64,000 nt of DNA from Alitta virens (lineage: Eukaryota; Annelida; Polychaeta; Phyllodocida; Nereididae), in assembly GCA_932294295.1 (NCBI GenBank), contig OW028579.1, forward strand, positions 37,517,362-37,581,361, read 5' to 3'. A model generated the notes under the pieces. The model saw only the letters and a program-made list of their open reading frames with translations, was not told the DNA's origin and searched no databases. Below, piece by piece: positions 44,860-57,199 of the stretch (position 1 is its first letter; each line of letters begins with the position of its first letter). A program made the position numbers and the translations under genes.

Positions 44860-44931
44860 TAGCAGAGCATGGTTTCGATCCACGGACCTCTGGGTTATGG
44901 GCCCAGCACGCTTCCACTGCGCCACTCTGCT
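44860..44931 (-). tRNA. tRNA-iMet(CAT)
   Basis: Unit 33, copy 1 of 3, consensus. Confidence 0.96.
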
Positions 44932-45206
44932 TGCACAGGGTGCAGTGTGAGGATGATGCAATGCATTCAGACTCATCAGGCATATTATACCATGGTTATC
45001 TAGATTGAAAAAAACTCTGAAGATGTCACTTAAATTTTTGCCTGAAAACATCCTCAGAAAGTTTTTGCCAAATTGCCAAGTCAGGCAGCTTGGGGTAATG
45101 CATTCAAATTCATCGGGTTATAGACAGGTATATCATAAAATGGCTATCTAGATTGTTGTTTTTGATTCTGAAAAAACTTTGTGGCTGGAGAAAGACTAAA
45201 AACCAT

Positions 45207-45278
45207 TAGCAGAGCATGGTTTCGATCCACGGACCTCTGGGTTATGGGCCCAGCACGCTTCCACTGCGCCACTCTGCT
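45207..45278 (-). tRNA. tRNA-iMet(CAT)
   Basis: Unit 33, copy 2 of 3, consensus. Confidence 0.96.
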
Positions 45279-45553
45279 TGCACAGGGTGCAGTGTGAGGA
45301 TGATGCAATGCATTCAGACTCATCAGGCATATTATACCATGGTTATCTAGATTGAAAAAAACTCTGAAGATGTCACTTAAATTTTTGCCTGAAAACATCC
45401 TCAGAAAGTTTTTGCCAAATTGCCAAGTCAGGCAGCTTGGGGTAATGCATTCAAATTCATCGGGTTATAGACAGGCATATCATAAAATGGCTATCTAGAT
45501 TGTTGTTTTTGATTCTGAAAAAACTTTGTGGCTGGAGAAAGACTAAAAACCAT

Positions 45554-45625
45554 TAGCAGAGCATGGTTTCGATCCACGGACCTCTGGGTTATGGGCCCAG
45601 CACGCTTCCACTGCGCCACTCTGCT
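45554..45625 (-). tRNA. tRNA-iMet(CAT)
   Basis: Unit 33, copy 3 of 3, consensus, leader centre TGG. 3,719-bp sister at 49273. Confidence 0.96.
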
Positions 45626-45961
45626 TGCACTGGGTGCAGTGTGAGGATGATGCAATGCATTCAGACTCATCAGGCATATTATACAATGGTTATCTAGATT
45701 GAAAAAAACTCTGAAAATATCAAACTGCTAAATTTGACAAAATTAAAAGTAGAGTCAATCTACCTAATTCCATGAAGACCCAAATCCATGAAAACCTGCA
45801 ACATCAATCCGCAACTGCTCAATAGTAATTTTTCACCATCATTGCTTGACTATGTACCAAGATAGAATAGATTCATTTATTTATCTGCCTTGGGTACCAG
45901 TTGTTTATTGGGGTTGAGGGGAATCACGGAATTAGGTACACTGACACTATAGAATAAACAT

Positions 45962-46042
45962 GGTAGTGTGGCCGAGCGGTCTAAGGCGCTGGTTTTAGGC
46001 ACCAGTCTCTCTGAGGCGTGGGTTCGAATCCCACCACTGCCA
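45962..46042 (+). tRNA. tRNA-Leu(TAG)
   Basis: Unit 34, consensus. Sister at 49681 (+3,719). Confidence 0.96.
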
Positions 46043-46330
46043 AATGTTTTATAGCTAAAGCATTGCTCTGCACAGTATTGCTGGCTAGCTCCTGGTTACA
46101 GGCTATTGCAGAAGGTCTATTATTTTTAAAGCTAACACTGCACAAGATGTCACTTGAATTTTTGCCTGAAAACATAATCAGAAAGTTTTTGCCAAATTGC
46201 CAAGTCAGGCAGGTTGGGGTAATGCATTCAGACTCATCGGGTTATAGACAGGCATATTATAAAATGGTTATCTAGATTGTCGTCTTTCATTCTGAGAAAA
46301 CTTTGTGGCTGGAGAAAGACTAAAAACCAT

Positions 46331-46402
46331 TAGTAGAGCATGGTTTCGATCCACGGACCTCTGGGTTATGGGCCCAGCACGCTTCCACTGCGCCACTCTG
46401 CT
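46331..46402 (-). tRNA. tRNA-iMet(CAT), G70A variant
   Basis: Unit 34, copy 1 of 2. G70A gives a C3/A70 acceptor mismatch. Sister at 50050. Leader GTGATGATG is private. Confidence 0.91.
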
Positions 46403-46677
46403 TGCACAGGGTGCAGTGTGATGATGATGCAATGCATTCAGACTCATCAGGCATATTATACCATGGTTATCTAGATTGAAAAAAACTCTGAAGATGTCAC
46501 TTAAATTTTTGCCTGAAAACATCCTCAGAAAGTTTTTGCCAAATTGCCAAGTCAGGCAGCTTGGGGTAATGCATTCAAATTCATCTGGTTATAGACAGGC
46601 ATATCATAAAATGGCTATCTAGATTGTTGTTTTTGATTCTGAAAAAACTTTGTGGCTGGAGAAAGACTAAAAACCAT

Positions 46678-46749
46678 TAGCAGAGCATGGTTTCGATCCA
46701 CGGACCTCTGGGTTATGGGCCCAGCACGCTTCCACTGCGCCACTCTGCT
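46678..46749 (-). tRNA. tRNA-iMet(CAT)
   Basis: Unit 34, copy 2 of 2, consensus. Sister at 50397. Confidence 0.96.
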
Positions 46750-47085
46750 TGCACAGGGTGCAGTGTGAGGATGATGCAATGCATTCAGACTCATCAGGCA
46801 TATTATACCATGGTTATCTAGATTGAAAAAAACTCTGAAAATATCAAACTGCTAAATTTGACAAAATTAAAAGTAGAGTCAATCTACCTAATTCCATGAA
46901 GACCCAAATCCATGAAAACCTGCAACATCAATCCGCAACTGCTCAATAGTAATTTTTCACCATCATTGCTTGACTATGTACCAAGATAGAATAGATTCAT
47001 TTATTTATCTGCCTTGGGTACCAGTTGTTTATTGGGGTTGAGGGGAATCACGGAATTAGGTACACTGACACTATAGAATAAACAT

Positions 47086-47166
47086 GGTAGTGTGGCCGAG
47101 CGGTCTAAGGCGCTGGTTTTAGGCACCAGTCTCTCTGAGGCGTGGGTTCGAATCCCACCACTGCCA
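47086..47166 (+). tRNA. tRNA-Leu(TAG)
   Basis: Unit 35, consensus. Sister at 50805. Confidence 0.96.
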
Positions 47167-47454
47167 AATGTTTTATAGCTAAATCATTGCTCTGCACAGT
47201 ATTGCTGGCTAGCTCCTGGTTACAGGCTATTGCAGAAGGTCTATTATTTTTAAAGCTAACACTGCACAAGATGTCACTTGAATTTTTGCCTGAAAACATA
47301 ATCAGAAAGTTTTTGCCAAATTGCCAAGTCAGGCAGGTTAGGGTAATGCATTCAGACTCATCGGGTTATAGACAGGCATATTATAAAATGGTTATCTAGA
47401 TTGTCGTCTTTCATTCTGAGAAAACTTTGTGGCTGGAGAAAGACTAAAAACCAT

Positions 47455-47526
47455 TAGCAGAGCATGGTTTCGATCCACGGACCTCTGGGTTATGGGCCCA
47501 GCACGCTTCCACTGCGCCACTCTGCT
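47455..47526 (-). tRNA. tRNA-iMet(CAT)
   Basis: Unit 35, copy 1 of 2, consensus. Sister at 51174. Confidence 0.96.
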
Positions 47527-47801
47527 TGCACAGGGTGCAGTGTGAGGATGATGCAATGCATTCAGACTCATCAGGCATATTATACCATGGTTATCTAGAT
47601 TGAAAAAAACTCTGAAGATGTCACTTAAATTTTTGCCTGAAAACATCCTCAGAAAGTTTTTGCCAAATTGCCAAGTCAGGCAGCTTGGGGTAATGCATTC
47701 AAATTCATCGGGTTATAGACAGGCATATCATAAAATGGCTATCTAGATTGTTGTTTTTGATTCTGAAAAAACTTTGTGGCTGGAGAAAGACTAAAAACCA
47801 T

Positions 47802-47873
47802 TAGCAGAGCATGGTTTCGATCCACGGACCTCTGGGTTATGGGCCCAGCACGCTTCCACTGCGCCACTCTGCT
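47802..47873 (-). tRNA. tRNA-iMet(CAT)
   Basis: Unit 35, copy 2 of 2, consensus. Sister at 51521. Confidence 0.96.
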
Positions 47874-48209
47874 TGCACAGGGTGCAGTGTGAGGATGATG
47901 CAATGCATTCAGACTCATCAGGCATATTATACAATGGTTATCTAGATTGAAAAAAACTCTGAAAATATCAAACTGCTAAATTTGACAAAATTAAAAGTAG
48001 AGTCAATCTACCTAATTCCATGAAGACCCAAATCCATGAAAACCTGCAACATCAATCCGCAACTGCTCAATAGTAATTTTTCACCATCATTGCTTGACTA
48101 TGTACCAAGATAGAATAGATTCATTTATTTATCTGCCTTGGGTACCAGTTGTTTATTGGGGTTGAGGGGAATCACGGAATTAGGTACACTGACACTATAG
48201 AATAAACAT

Positions 48210-48290
48210 GGTAGTGTGGCCGAGCGGTCTAAGGCGCTGGTTTTAGGCACCAGTCTCTCTGAGGCGTGGGTTCGAATCCCACCACTGCCA
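48210..48290 (+). tRNA. tRNA-Leu(TAG)
   Basis: Unit 36, consensus. Sister at 51929. Confidence 0.96.
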
Positions 48291-48578
48291 AATGTTTTAT
48301 AGCTAAATCATTGCTCTGCACAGTATTGCTGGCTAGCTCCTGGTTACAGGCTATTGCAGAAGGTCTATTATTTTTAAAGCTAACACTGCACAAGATGTCA
48401 CTTGAATTTTTGCCTGAAAACATAATCAGAAAGTTTTTGCCAAATTGCCAAGTCAGGCAGGTTGGGGTAATGCATTCAGAATCATCGGGTTATAGACAGG
48501 CATATTATAAAATGGTTATCTAGATTGTCGTCTTTCATTCTGAGAAAACTTTGTGGCTGGAGAAAGACTAAAAACCAT

Positions 48579-48650
48579 TAGCAGAGCATGGTTTCGATCC
48601 ACGGACCTCTGGGTTATGGGCCCAGCACGCTTCCACTGCGCCACTCTGCT
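48579..48650 (-). tRNA. tRNA-iMet(CAT)
   Basis: Unit 36, copy 1 of 3, consensus. Sister at 52298. Confidence 0.96.
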
Positions 48651-48925
48651 TGCACAGGGTGCAGTGTGAGGATGATGCAATGCATTCAGACTCATCAGGC
48701 ATATTATACCATGGTTATCTAGATTGAAAAAAACTCTGAAGATGTCACTTAAATTTTTGCCTGAAAACATCCTCAGAAAGTTTTTGCCAAATTGCCAAGT
48801 CAGGCAGGTTGGGGTAATGCATTCAGACTCATCGGGTTATAGACAGGCATATTATAAAATGGTTATCTAGATTGTCGTCTTTCATTCTGAGAAAACTTTG
48901 TGGCTGGAGAAAGACTAAAAACCAT

Positions 48926-48997
48926 TAGCAGAGCATGGTTTCGATCCACGGACCTCTGGGTTATGGGCCCAGCACGCTTCCACTGCGCCACTCTGCT
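48926..48997 (-). tRNA. tRNA-iMet(CAT)
   Basis: Unit 36, copy 2 of 3, consensus, with an A-type (Leu-side) spacer in the middle position. Sister at 52645. Confidence 0.96.
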
Positions 48998-49272
48998 TGC
49001 ACAGGGTGCAGTGTGAGGATGATGCAATGCATTCAGACTCATCAGGCATATTATACCATGGTTATCTAGATTGAAAAAAACTCTGAAGATGTCACTTAAA
49101 TTTTTGCCTGAAAACATCCTCAGAAAGTTTTTGCCAAATTGCCAAGTCAGGCAGCTTGGGGTAATGCATTCAAATTCATCGGGTTATAGACAGGCATATC
49201 ATAAAATGGCTATCTAGATTGTTGTTTTTGATTCTGAAAAAACTTTGTGGCTGGAGAAAGACTAAAAACCAT

Positions 49273-49344
49273 TAGCAGAGCATGGTTTCGATCCACGGAC
49301 CTCTGGGTTATGGGCCCAGCACGCTTCCACTGCGCCACTCTGCT
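49273..49344 (-). tRNA. tRNA-iMet(CAT)
   Basis: Unit 36, copy 3 of 3, consensus, leader centre TGG. Sister at 45554. Confidence 0.96.
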
Positions 49345-49680
49345 TGCACTGGGTGCAGTGTGAGGATGATGCAATGCATTCAGACTCATCAGGCATATTA
49401 TACAATGGTTATCTAGATTGAAAAAAACTCTGAAAATATCAAACTGCTAAATTTGACAAAATTAAAAGTAGAGTCAATCTACCTAATTCCATGAAGACCC
49501 AAATCCATGAAAACCTGCAACATCAATCCGCAACTGCTCAATAGTAATTTTTCACCATCATTGCTTGACTATGTACCAAGATAGAATAGATTCATTTATT
49601 TATCTGCCTTGGGTACCAGTTGTTTATTGGGGTTGAGGGGAATCACGGAATTAGGTACACTGACACTATAGAATAAACAT

Positions 49681-49761
49681 GGTAGTGTGGCCGAGCGGTC
49701 TAAGGCGCTGGTTTTAGGCACCAGTCTCTCTGAGGCGTGGGTTCGAATCCCACCACTGCCA
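49681..49761 (+). tRNA. tRNA-Leu(TAG)
   Basis: Unit 37, consensus. Sister at 45962. Confidence 0.96.
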
Positions 49762-50049
49762 AATGTTTTATAGCTAAAGCATTGCTCTGCACAGTATTGC
49801 TGGCTAGCTCCTGGTTACAGGCTATTGCAGAAGGTCTATTATTTTTAAAGCTAACACTGCACAAGATGTCACTTGAATTTTTGCCTGAAAACATAATCAG
49901 AAAGTTTTTGCCAAATTGCCAAGTCAGGCAGGTTGGGGTAATGCATTCAGACTCATCGGGTTATAGACAGGCATATTATAAAATGGTTATCTAGATTGTC
50001 GTCTTTCATTCTGAGAAAACTTTGTGGCTGGAGAAAGACTAAAAACCAT

Positions 50050-50121
50050 TAGTAGAGCATGGTTTCGATCCACGGACCTCTGGGTTATGGGCCCAGCACG
50101 CTTCCACTGCGCCACTCTGCT
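50050..50121 (-). tRNA. tRNA-iMet(CAT), G70A variant
   Basis: Unit 37, copy 1 of 2. C3/A70 mismatch. Sister at 46331. Confidence 0.91.
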
Positions 50122-50396
50122 TGCACAGGGTGCAGTGTGAGGATGATGCAATGCATTCAGACTCATCAGGCATATTATACCATGGTTATCTAGATTGAAA
50201 AAAACTCTGAAGATGTCACTTAAATTTTTGCCTGAAAACATCCTCAGAAAGTTTTTGCCAAATTGCCAAGTCAGGCAGCTTGGGGTAATGCATTCAAATT
50301 CATCTGGTTATAGACAGGCATATCATAAAATGGCTATCTAGATTGTTGTTTTTGATTCTGAAAAAACTTTGTGGCTGGAGAAAGACTAAAAACCAT

Positions 50397-50468
50397 TAGC
50401 AGAGCATGGTTTCGATCCACGGACCTCTGGGTTATGGGCCCAGCACGCTTCCACTGCGCCACTCTGCT
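50397..50468 (-). tRNA. tRNA-iMet(CAT)
   Basis: Unit 37, copy 2 of 2, consensus. Sister at 46678. Confidence 0.96.
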
Positions 50469-50804
50469 TGCACAGGGTGCAGTGTGAGGATGATGCAATG
50501 CATTCAGACTCATCAGGCATATTATACCATGGTTATCTAGATTGAAAAAAACTCTGAAAATATCAAACTGCTAAATTTGACAAAATTAAAAGTAGAGTCA
50601 ATCTACCTAATTCCATGAAGACCCAAATCCATGAAAACCTGCAACATCAATCCGCAACTGCTCAATAGTAATTTTTCACCATCATTGCTTGACTATGTAC
50701 CAAGATAGAATAGATTCATTTATTTATCTGCCTTGGGTACCAGTTGTTTATTGGGGTTGAGGGGAATCACGGAATTAGGTACACTGACACTATAGAATAA
50801 ACAT

Positions 50805-50885
50805 GGTAGTGTGGCCGAGCGGTCTAAGGCGCTGGTTTTAGGCACCAGTCTCTCTGAGGCGTGGGTTCGAATCCCACCACTGCCA
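50805..50885 (+). tRNA. tRNA-Leu(TAG)
   Basis: Unit 38, consensus. Sister at 47086. Confidence 0.96.
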
Positions 50886-51173
50886 AATGTTTTATAGCTA
50901 AATCATTGCTCTGCACAGTATTGCTGGCTAGCTCCTGGTTACAGGCTATTGCAGAAGGTCTATTATTTTTAAAGCTAACACTGCACAAGATGTCACTTGA
51001 ATTTTTGCCTGAAAACATAATCAGAAAGTTTTTGCCAAATTGCCAAGTCAGGCAGGTTGGGGTAATGCATTCAGACTCATCGGGTTATAGACAGGCATAT
51101 TATAAAATGGTTATCTAGATTGTCGTCTTTCATTCTGAGAAAACTTTGTGGCTGGAGAAAGACTAAAAACCAT

Positions 51174-51245
51174 TAGCAGAGCATGGTTTCGATCCACGGA
51201 CCTCTGGGTTATGGGCCCAGCACGCTTCCACTGCGCCACTCTGCT
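51174..51245 (-). tRNA. tRNA-iMet(CAT)
   Basis: Unit 38, copy 1 of 2, consensus. Confidence 0.96.
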
Positions 51246-51520
51246 TGCACAGGGTGCAGTGTGAGGATGATGCAATGCATTCAGACTCATCAGGCATATT
51301 ATACCATGGTTATCTAGATTGAAAAAAACTCTGAAGATGTCACTTAAATTTTTGCCTGAAAACATCCTCAGAAAGTTTTTGCCAAATTGCCAAGTCAGGC
51401 AGCTTGGGGTAATGCATTCAAATTCATCGGGTTATAGACAGGCATATCATAAAATGGCTATCTAGATTGTTGTTTTTGATTCTGAAAAAACTTTGTGGCT
51501 GGAGAAAGACTAAAAACCAT

Positions 51521-51592
51521 TAGCAGAGCATGGTTTCGATCCACGGACCTCTGGGTTATGGGCCCAGCACGCTTCCACTGCGCCACTCTGCT
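51521..51592 (-). tRNA. tRNA-iMet(CAT)
   Basis: Unit 38, copy 2 of 2, consensus. Confidence 0.96.
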
Positions 51593-51928
51593 TGCACAGG
51601 GTGCAGTGTGAGGATGATGCAATGCATTCAGACTCATCAGGCATATTATACAATGGTTATCTAGATTGAAAAAAACTCTGAAAATATCAAACTGCTAAAT
51701 TTGACAAAATTAAAAGTAGAGTCAATCTACCTAATTCCATGAAGACCCAAATCCATGAAAACCTGCAACATCAATCCGCAACTGCTCAATAGTAATTTTT
51801 CACCATCATTGCTTGACTATGTACCAAGATAGAATAGATTCATTTATTTATCTGCCTTGGGTACCAGTTGTTTATTGGGGTTGAGGGGAATCACGGAATT
51901 AGGTACACTGACACTATAGAATAAACAT

Positions 51929-52009
51929 GGTAGTGTGGCCGAGCGGTCTAAGGCGCTGGTTTTAGGCACCAGTCTCTCTGAGGCGTGGGTTCGAATCCCA
52001 CCACTGCCA
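51929..52009 (+). tRNA. tRNA-Leu(TAG)
   Basis: Unit 39, consensus. Sister at 48210. Confidence 0.96.
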
Positions 52010-52297
52010 AATGTTTTATAGCTAAATCATTGCTCTGCACAGTATTGCTGGCTAGCTCCTGGTTACAGGCTATTGCAGAAGGTCTATTATTTTTAAAGCT
52101 AACACTGCACAAGATGTCACTTGAATTTTTGCCTGAAAACATAATCAGAAAGTTTTTGCCAAATTGCCAAGTCAGGCAGGTTGGGGTAATGCATTCAGAA
52201 TCATCGGGTTATAGACAGGCATATTATAAAATGGTTATCTAGATTGTCGTCTTTCATTCTGAGAAAACTTTGTGGCTGGAGAAAGACTAAAAACCAT

Positions 52298-52369
52298 TAG
52301 CAGAGCATGGTTTCGATCCACGGACCTCTGGGTTATGGGCCCAGCACGCTTCCACTGCGCCACTCTGCT
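52298..52369 (-). tRNA. tRNA-iMet(CAT)
   Basis: Unit 39, copy 1 of 3, consensus. Confidence 0.96.
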
Positions 52370-52644
52370 TGCACAGGGTGCAGTGTGAGGATGATGCAAT
52401 GCATTCAGACTCATCAGGCATATTATACCATGGTTATCTAGATTGAAAAAAACTCTGAAGATGTCACTTAAATTTTTGCCTGAAAACATCCTCAGAAAGT
52501 TTTTGCCAAATTGCCAAGTCAGGCAGGTTGGGGTAATGCATTCAGACTCATCGGGTTATAGACAGGCATATTATAAAATGGTTATCTAGATTGTCGTCTT
52601 TCATTCTGAGAAAACTTTGTGGCTGGAGAAAGACTAAAAACCAT

Positions 52645-52716
52645 TAGCAGAGCATGGTTTCGATCCACGGACCTCTGGGTTATGGGCCCAGCACGCTTCC
52701 ACTGCGCCACTCTGCT
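52645..52716 (-). tRNA. tRNA-iMet(CAT)
   Basis: Unit 39, copy 2 of 3, consensus, A-type spacer. Confidence 0.96.
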
Positions 52717-52991
52717 TGCACAGGGTGCAGTGTGAGGATGATGCAATGCATTCAGACTCATCAGGCATATTATACCATGGTTATCTAGATTGAAAAAAAC
52801 TCTGAAGATGTCACTTAAATTTTTGCCTGAAAACATCCTCAGAAAGTTTTTGCCAAATTGCCAAGTCAGGCAGCTTGGGGTAATGCATTCAAATTCATCG
52901 GGTTATAGACAGGCATATCATAAAATGGCTATCTAGATTGTTGTTTTTGATTCTGAAAAAACTTTGTGGCTGGAGAAAGACTAAAAACCAT

Positions 52992-53063
52992 TAGCAGAGC
53001 ATGGTTTCGATCCACGGACCTCTGGGTTATGGGCCCAGCACGCTTCCACTGCGCCACTCTGCT
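52992..53063 (-). tRNA. tRNA-iMet(CAT)
   Basis: Unit 39, copy 3 of 3, consensus. Leader centre AGG, unlike 45554 and 49273. Confidence 0.96.
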
Positions 53064-53399
53064 TGCACAGGGTGCAGTGTGAGGATGATGCAATGCATTC
53101 AGACTCATCAGGCATATTATACAATGGTTATCTAGATTGAAAAAAACTCTGAAAATATCAAACTGCTAAATTTGACAAAATTAAAAGTAGAGTCAATCTA
53201 CCTAATTCCATGAAGACCCAAATCCATGAAAACCTGCAACATCAATCCGCAACTGCTCAATAGTAATTTTTCACCATCATTGCTTGACTATGTACCAAGA
53301 TAGAATAGATTCATTTATTTATCTGCCTTGGGTACCAGTTGTTTATTGGGGTTGAGGGGAATCACGGAATTAGGTACACTGACACTATAGAATAAACAT

Positions 53400-53480
53400 G
53401 GTAGTGTGGCCGAGCGGTCTAAGGCGCTGGTTTTAGGCACCAGTCTCTCTGAGGCGTGGGTTCGAATCCCACCACTGCCA
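53400..53480 (+). tRNA. tRNA-Leu(TAG)
   Basis: Unit 40, consensus; an extra copy of triple unit 39. Confidence 0.96.
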
Positions 53481-53768
53481 AATGTTTTATAGCTAAATCA
53501 TTGCTCTGCACAGTATTGCTGGCTAGCTCCTGGTTACAGGCTATTGCAGAAGGTCTATTATTTTTAAAGCTAACACTGCACAAGATGTCACTTGAATTTT
53601 TGCCTGAAAACATAATCAGAAAGTTTTTGCCAAATTGCCAAGTCAGGCAGGTTGGGGTAATGCATTCAGAATCATCGGGTTATAGACAGGCATATTATAA
53701 AATGGTTATCTAGATTGTCGTCTTTCATTCTGAGAAAACTTTGTGGCTGGAGAAAGACTAAAAACCAT

Positions 53769-53840
53769 TAGCAGAGCATGGTTTCGATCCACGGACCTCT
53801 GGGTTATGGGCCCAGCACGCTTCCACTGCGCCACTCTGCT
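53769..53840 (-). tRNA. tRNA-iMet(CAT)
   Basis: Unit 40, copy 1 of 3, consensus. Confidence 0.96.
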
Positions 53841-54115
53841 TGCACAGGGTGCAGTGTGAGGATGATGCAATGCATTCAGACTCATCAGGCATATTATACC
53901 ATGGTTATCTAGATTGAAAAAAACTCTGAAGATGTCACTTAAATTTTTGCCTGAAAACATCCTCAGAAAGTTTTTGCCAAATTGCCAAGTCAGGCAGGTT
54001 GGGGTAATGCATTCAGACTCATCGGGTTATAGACAGGCATATTATAAAATGGTTATCTAGATTGTCGTCTTTCATTCTGAGAAAACTTTGTGGCTGGAGA
54101 AAGACTAAAAACCAT

Positions 54116-54187
54116 TAGCAGAGCATGGTTTCGATCCACTGACCTCTGGGTTATGGGCCCAGCACGCTTCCACTGCGCCACTCTGCT
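54116..54187 (-). tRNA. tRNA-iMet(CAT), C49A variant
   Basis: Unit 40, copy 2 of 3. C49A gives an A49/G65 mismatch in the T stem; unique in the window. A-type spacer. Confidence 0.91.
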
Positions 54188-54462
54188 TGCACAGGGTGCA
54201 GTGTGAGGATGATGCAATGCATTCAGACTCATCAGGCATATTATACCATGGTTATCTAGATTGAAAAAAACTCTGAAGATGTCACTTAAATTTTTGCCTG
54301 AAAACATCCTCAGAAAGTTTTTGCCAAATTGCCAAGTCAGGCAGCTTGGGGTAATGCATTCAAATTCATCTGGTTATAGACAGGCATATCATAAAATGGC
54401 TATCTAGATTGTTGTTTTTGATTCTGAAAAAACTTTGTGGCTGGAGAAAGACTAAAAACCAT

Positions 54463-54534
54463 TAGCAGAGCATGGTTTCGATCCACGGACCTCTGGGTTA
54501 TGGGCCCAGCACGCTTCCACTGCGCCACTCTGCT
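54463..54534 (-). tRNA. tRNA-iMet(CAT)
   Basis: Unit 40, copy 3 of 3, consensus. Confidence 0.96.
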
Positions 54535-54870
54535 TGCACAGGGTGCAGTGTGAGGATGATGCAATGCATTCAGACTCATCAGGCATATTATACAATGGTT
54601 ATCTAGATTGAAAAAAACTCTGAAAATATCAAACTGCTAAATTTGACAAAATTAAAAGTAGAGTCAATCTACCTAATTCCATGAAGACCCAAATCCATGA
54701 AAACCTGCAACATCAATCCGCAACTGCTCAATAGTAATTTTTCACCATCATTGCTTGACTATGTACCAAGATAGAATAGATTCATTTATTTATCTGCCTT
54801 GGGTACCAGTTGTTTATTGGGGTTGAGGGGAATCACGGAATTAGGTACACTGACACTATAGAATAAACAT

Positions 54871-54951
54871 GGTAGTGTGGCCGAGCGGTCTAAGGCGCTG
54901 GTTTTAGGCACCAGTCTCTCTGAGGCGTGGGTTCGAATCCCACCACTGCCA
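54871..54951 (+). tRNA. tRNA-Leu(TAG)
   Basis: Unit 41, consensus. Confidence 0.96.
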
Positions 54952-55239
54952 AATGTTTTATAGCTAAATCATTGCTCTGCACAGTATTGCTGGCTAGCTC
55001 CTGGTTACAGGCTATTGCAGAAGGTCTATTATTTTTAAAGCTAACACTGCACAAGATGTCACTTGAATTTTTGCCTGAAAACATAATCAGAAAGTTTTTG
55101 CCAAATTGCCAAGTCAGGCAGGTTGGGGTAATGCATTCAGACTCATCGGGTTATAGACAGGCATATTATAAAATGGTTATCTAGATTGTCGTCTTTCATT
55201 CTGAGAAAACTTTGTGGCTGGAGAAAGACTAAAAACCAT

Positions 55240-55311
55240 TAGCAGAGCATGGTTTCCATCCACGGACCTCTGGGTTATGGGCCCAGCACGCTTCCACTGC
55301 GCCACTCTGCT
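55240..55311 (-). tRNA. tRNA-iMet(CAT), B-box C56G, probably silent
   Basis: Unit 41, copy 1 of 2. The B box reads GGATGGAAACC. C56 contacts TFIIIC and forms the G19-C56 tertiary pair. C56G is the classic B-box-destroying change in yeast tRNA genes, so this copy is likely poorly transcribed or misfolded. Sister at 58959. Confidence 0.88.
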
Positions 55312-55586
55312 TGCACAGGGTGCAGTGTGAGGATGATGCAATGCATTCAGACTCATCAGGCATATTATACCATGGTTATCTAGATTGAAAAAAACTCTGA
55401 AGATGTCACTTAAATTTTTGCCTGAAAACATCCTCAGAAAGTTTTTGCCAAATTGCCAAGTCAGGCAGCTTGGGGTAATGCATTCAAATTCATCTGGTTA
55501 TAGACAGGCATATCATAAAATGGCTATCTAGATTGTTGTTTTTGATTCTGAAAAAGCTTTGTGGCTGGAGAAAGACTAAAAACCAT

Positions 55587-55658
55587 TAGCAGAGCATGGT
55601 TTCGATCCACGGACCTCTGGGTTATGGGCCCAGCACGCTTCCACTGCGCCACTCTGCT
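55587..55658 (-). tRNA. tRNA-iMet(CAT)
   Basis: Unit 41, copy 2 of 2, consensus. Downstream spacer AAAAAGCTTTG is private. Confidence 0.96.
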
Positions 55659-55994
55659 TGCACAGGGTGCAGTGTGAGGATGATGCAATGCATTCAGACT
55701 CATCAGGCATATTATACCATGGTTATCTAGATTGAAAAAAACTCTGAAAATATCAAACTGCTAAATTTGACAAAATTAAAAGTAGAGTCAATCTACCTAA
55801 TTCCATGAAGACCCAAATCCATGAAAACCTGCAACATCAATCCGCAACTGCTCAATAGTAATTTTTCACCATCATTGCTTGACTATGTACCAAGATAGAA
55901 TAGATTCATTTATTTATCTGCCTTGGGTACCAGTTGTTTATTGGGGTTGAGGGGAATCACGGAATTAGGTACACTGACACTATAGAATAAACAT

Positions 55995-56075
55995 GGTAGT
56001 GTGGCCGAGCGGTCTAAGGCGCTGGTTTTAGGCACCAGTCTCTCTGAGGCGTGGGTTCGAATCCCACCACTGCCA
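55995..56075 (+). tRNA. tRNA-Leu(TAG)
   Basis: Unit 42, consensus. Confidence 0.96.
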
Positions 56076-56363
56076 AATGTTTTATAGCTAAATCATTGCT
56101 CTGCACAGTATTGCTGGCTAGCTCCTGGTTACAGGCTATTGCAGAAGGTCTATTATTTTTAAAGCTAACACTGCACAAGATGTCACTTGAATTTTTGCCT
56201 GAAAACATAATCAGAAAGTTTTTGCCAAATTGCCAAGTCAGGCAGGTTGGGGTAATGCATTCAGACTCATCGGGTTATAGACAGGCATATTATAAAATGG
56301 TTATCTAGATTGTCGTCTTTCATTCTGAGAAAACTTTGTGGCTGGAGAAAGACTAAAAACCAT

Positions 56364-56435
56364 TAGCAGAGCATGGTTTCGATCCACGGACCTCTGGGTT
56401 ATGGGCCCAGCACGCTTCCACTGCGCCACTCTGCT
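56364..56435 (-). tRNA. tRNA-iMet(CAT)
   Basis: Unit 42, copy 1 of 2, consensus. Confidence 0.96.
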
Positions 56436-56710
56436 TGCACAGGGTGCAGTGTGAGGATGATGCAATGCATTCAGACTCATCAGGCATATTATACCATGGT
56501 TATCTAGATTGAAAAAAACTCTGAAGATGTCACTTAAATTTTTGCCTGAAAACATCCTCAGAAAGTTTTTGCCAAATTGCCAAGTCAGGCAGCTTGGGGT
56601 AATGCATTCAAATTCATCGGGTTATAGACAGGCATATCATAAAATGGCTATCTAGATTGTTGTTTTTGATTCTGAAAAAACTTTGTGGCTGGAGAAAGAC
56701 TAAAAACCAT

Positions 56711-56782
56711 TAGCAGAGCATGGTTTCGATCCACGGACCTCTGGGTTATGGGCCCAGCACGCTTCCACTGCGCCACTCTGCT
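56711..56782 (-). tRNA. tRNA-iMet(CAT)
   Basis: Unit 42, copy 2 of 2, consensus. Confidence 0.96.
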
Positions 56783-57118
56783 TGCACAGGGTGCAGTGTG
56801 AGGATGATGCAATGCATTCAGACTCATCAGGCATATTATACAATGGTTATCTAGATTGAAAAAAACTCTGAAAATATCAAACTGCTAAATTTGACAAAAT
56901 TAAAAGTAGAGTCAATCTACCTAATTCCATGAAGACCCAAATCCATGAAAACCTGCAACATCAATCCGCAACTGCTCAATAGTAATTTTTCACCATCATT
57001 GCTTGACTATGTACCAAGATAGAATAGATTCATTTATTTATCTGCCTTGGGTACCAGTTGTTTATTGGGGTTGAGGGGAATCACGGAATTAGGTACACTG
57101 ACACTATAGAATAAACAT

Positions 57119-57199
57119 GGTAGTGTGGCCGAGCGGTCTAAGGCGCTCGTTTTAGGCACCAGTCTCTCTGAGGCGTGGGTTCGAATCCCACCACTGCCA
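57119..57199 (+). tRNA. tRNA-Leu(TAG), G29C variant
   Basis: Unit 43. The anticodon stem is CTCGT/ACCAG, with a C29/C41 mismatch in its middle. Unique; likely impaired. Confidence 0.9.

Larger units (their letters stand above)
45962..49680. repeat. 3,719-bp higher-order repeat, copy 1 (2-2-3 code)
   Basis: Units 34-36 (1124 + 1124 + 1471 bp). They share with the next copy the G70A initiator (46331/50050), the CATCTGG spacer (46,584/50,303) and the A-type spacer before the middle gene of the triple unit (48926/52645). Confidence 0.85.
49681..53399. repeat. 3,719-bp higher-order repeat, copy 2 (2-2-3 code)
   Basis: Units 37-39, in phase with 45,962-49,680. The following unit 40 (53,400-54,870) is an extra copy of the 1471-bp triple unit 39. 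Confidence 0.85.
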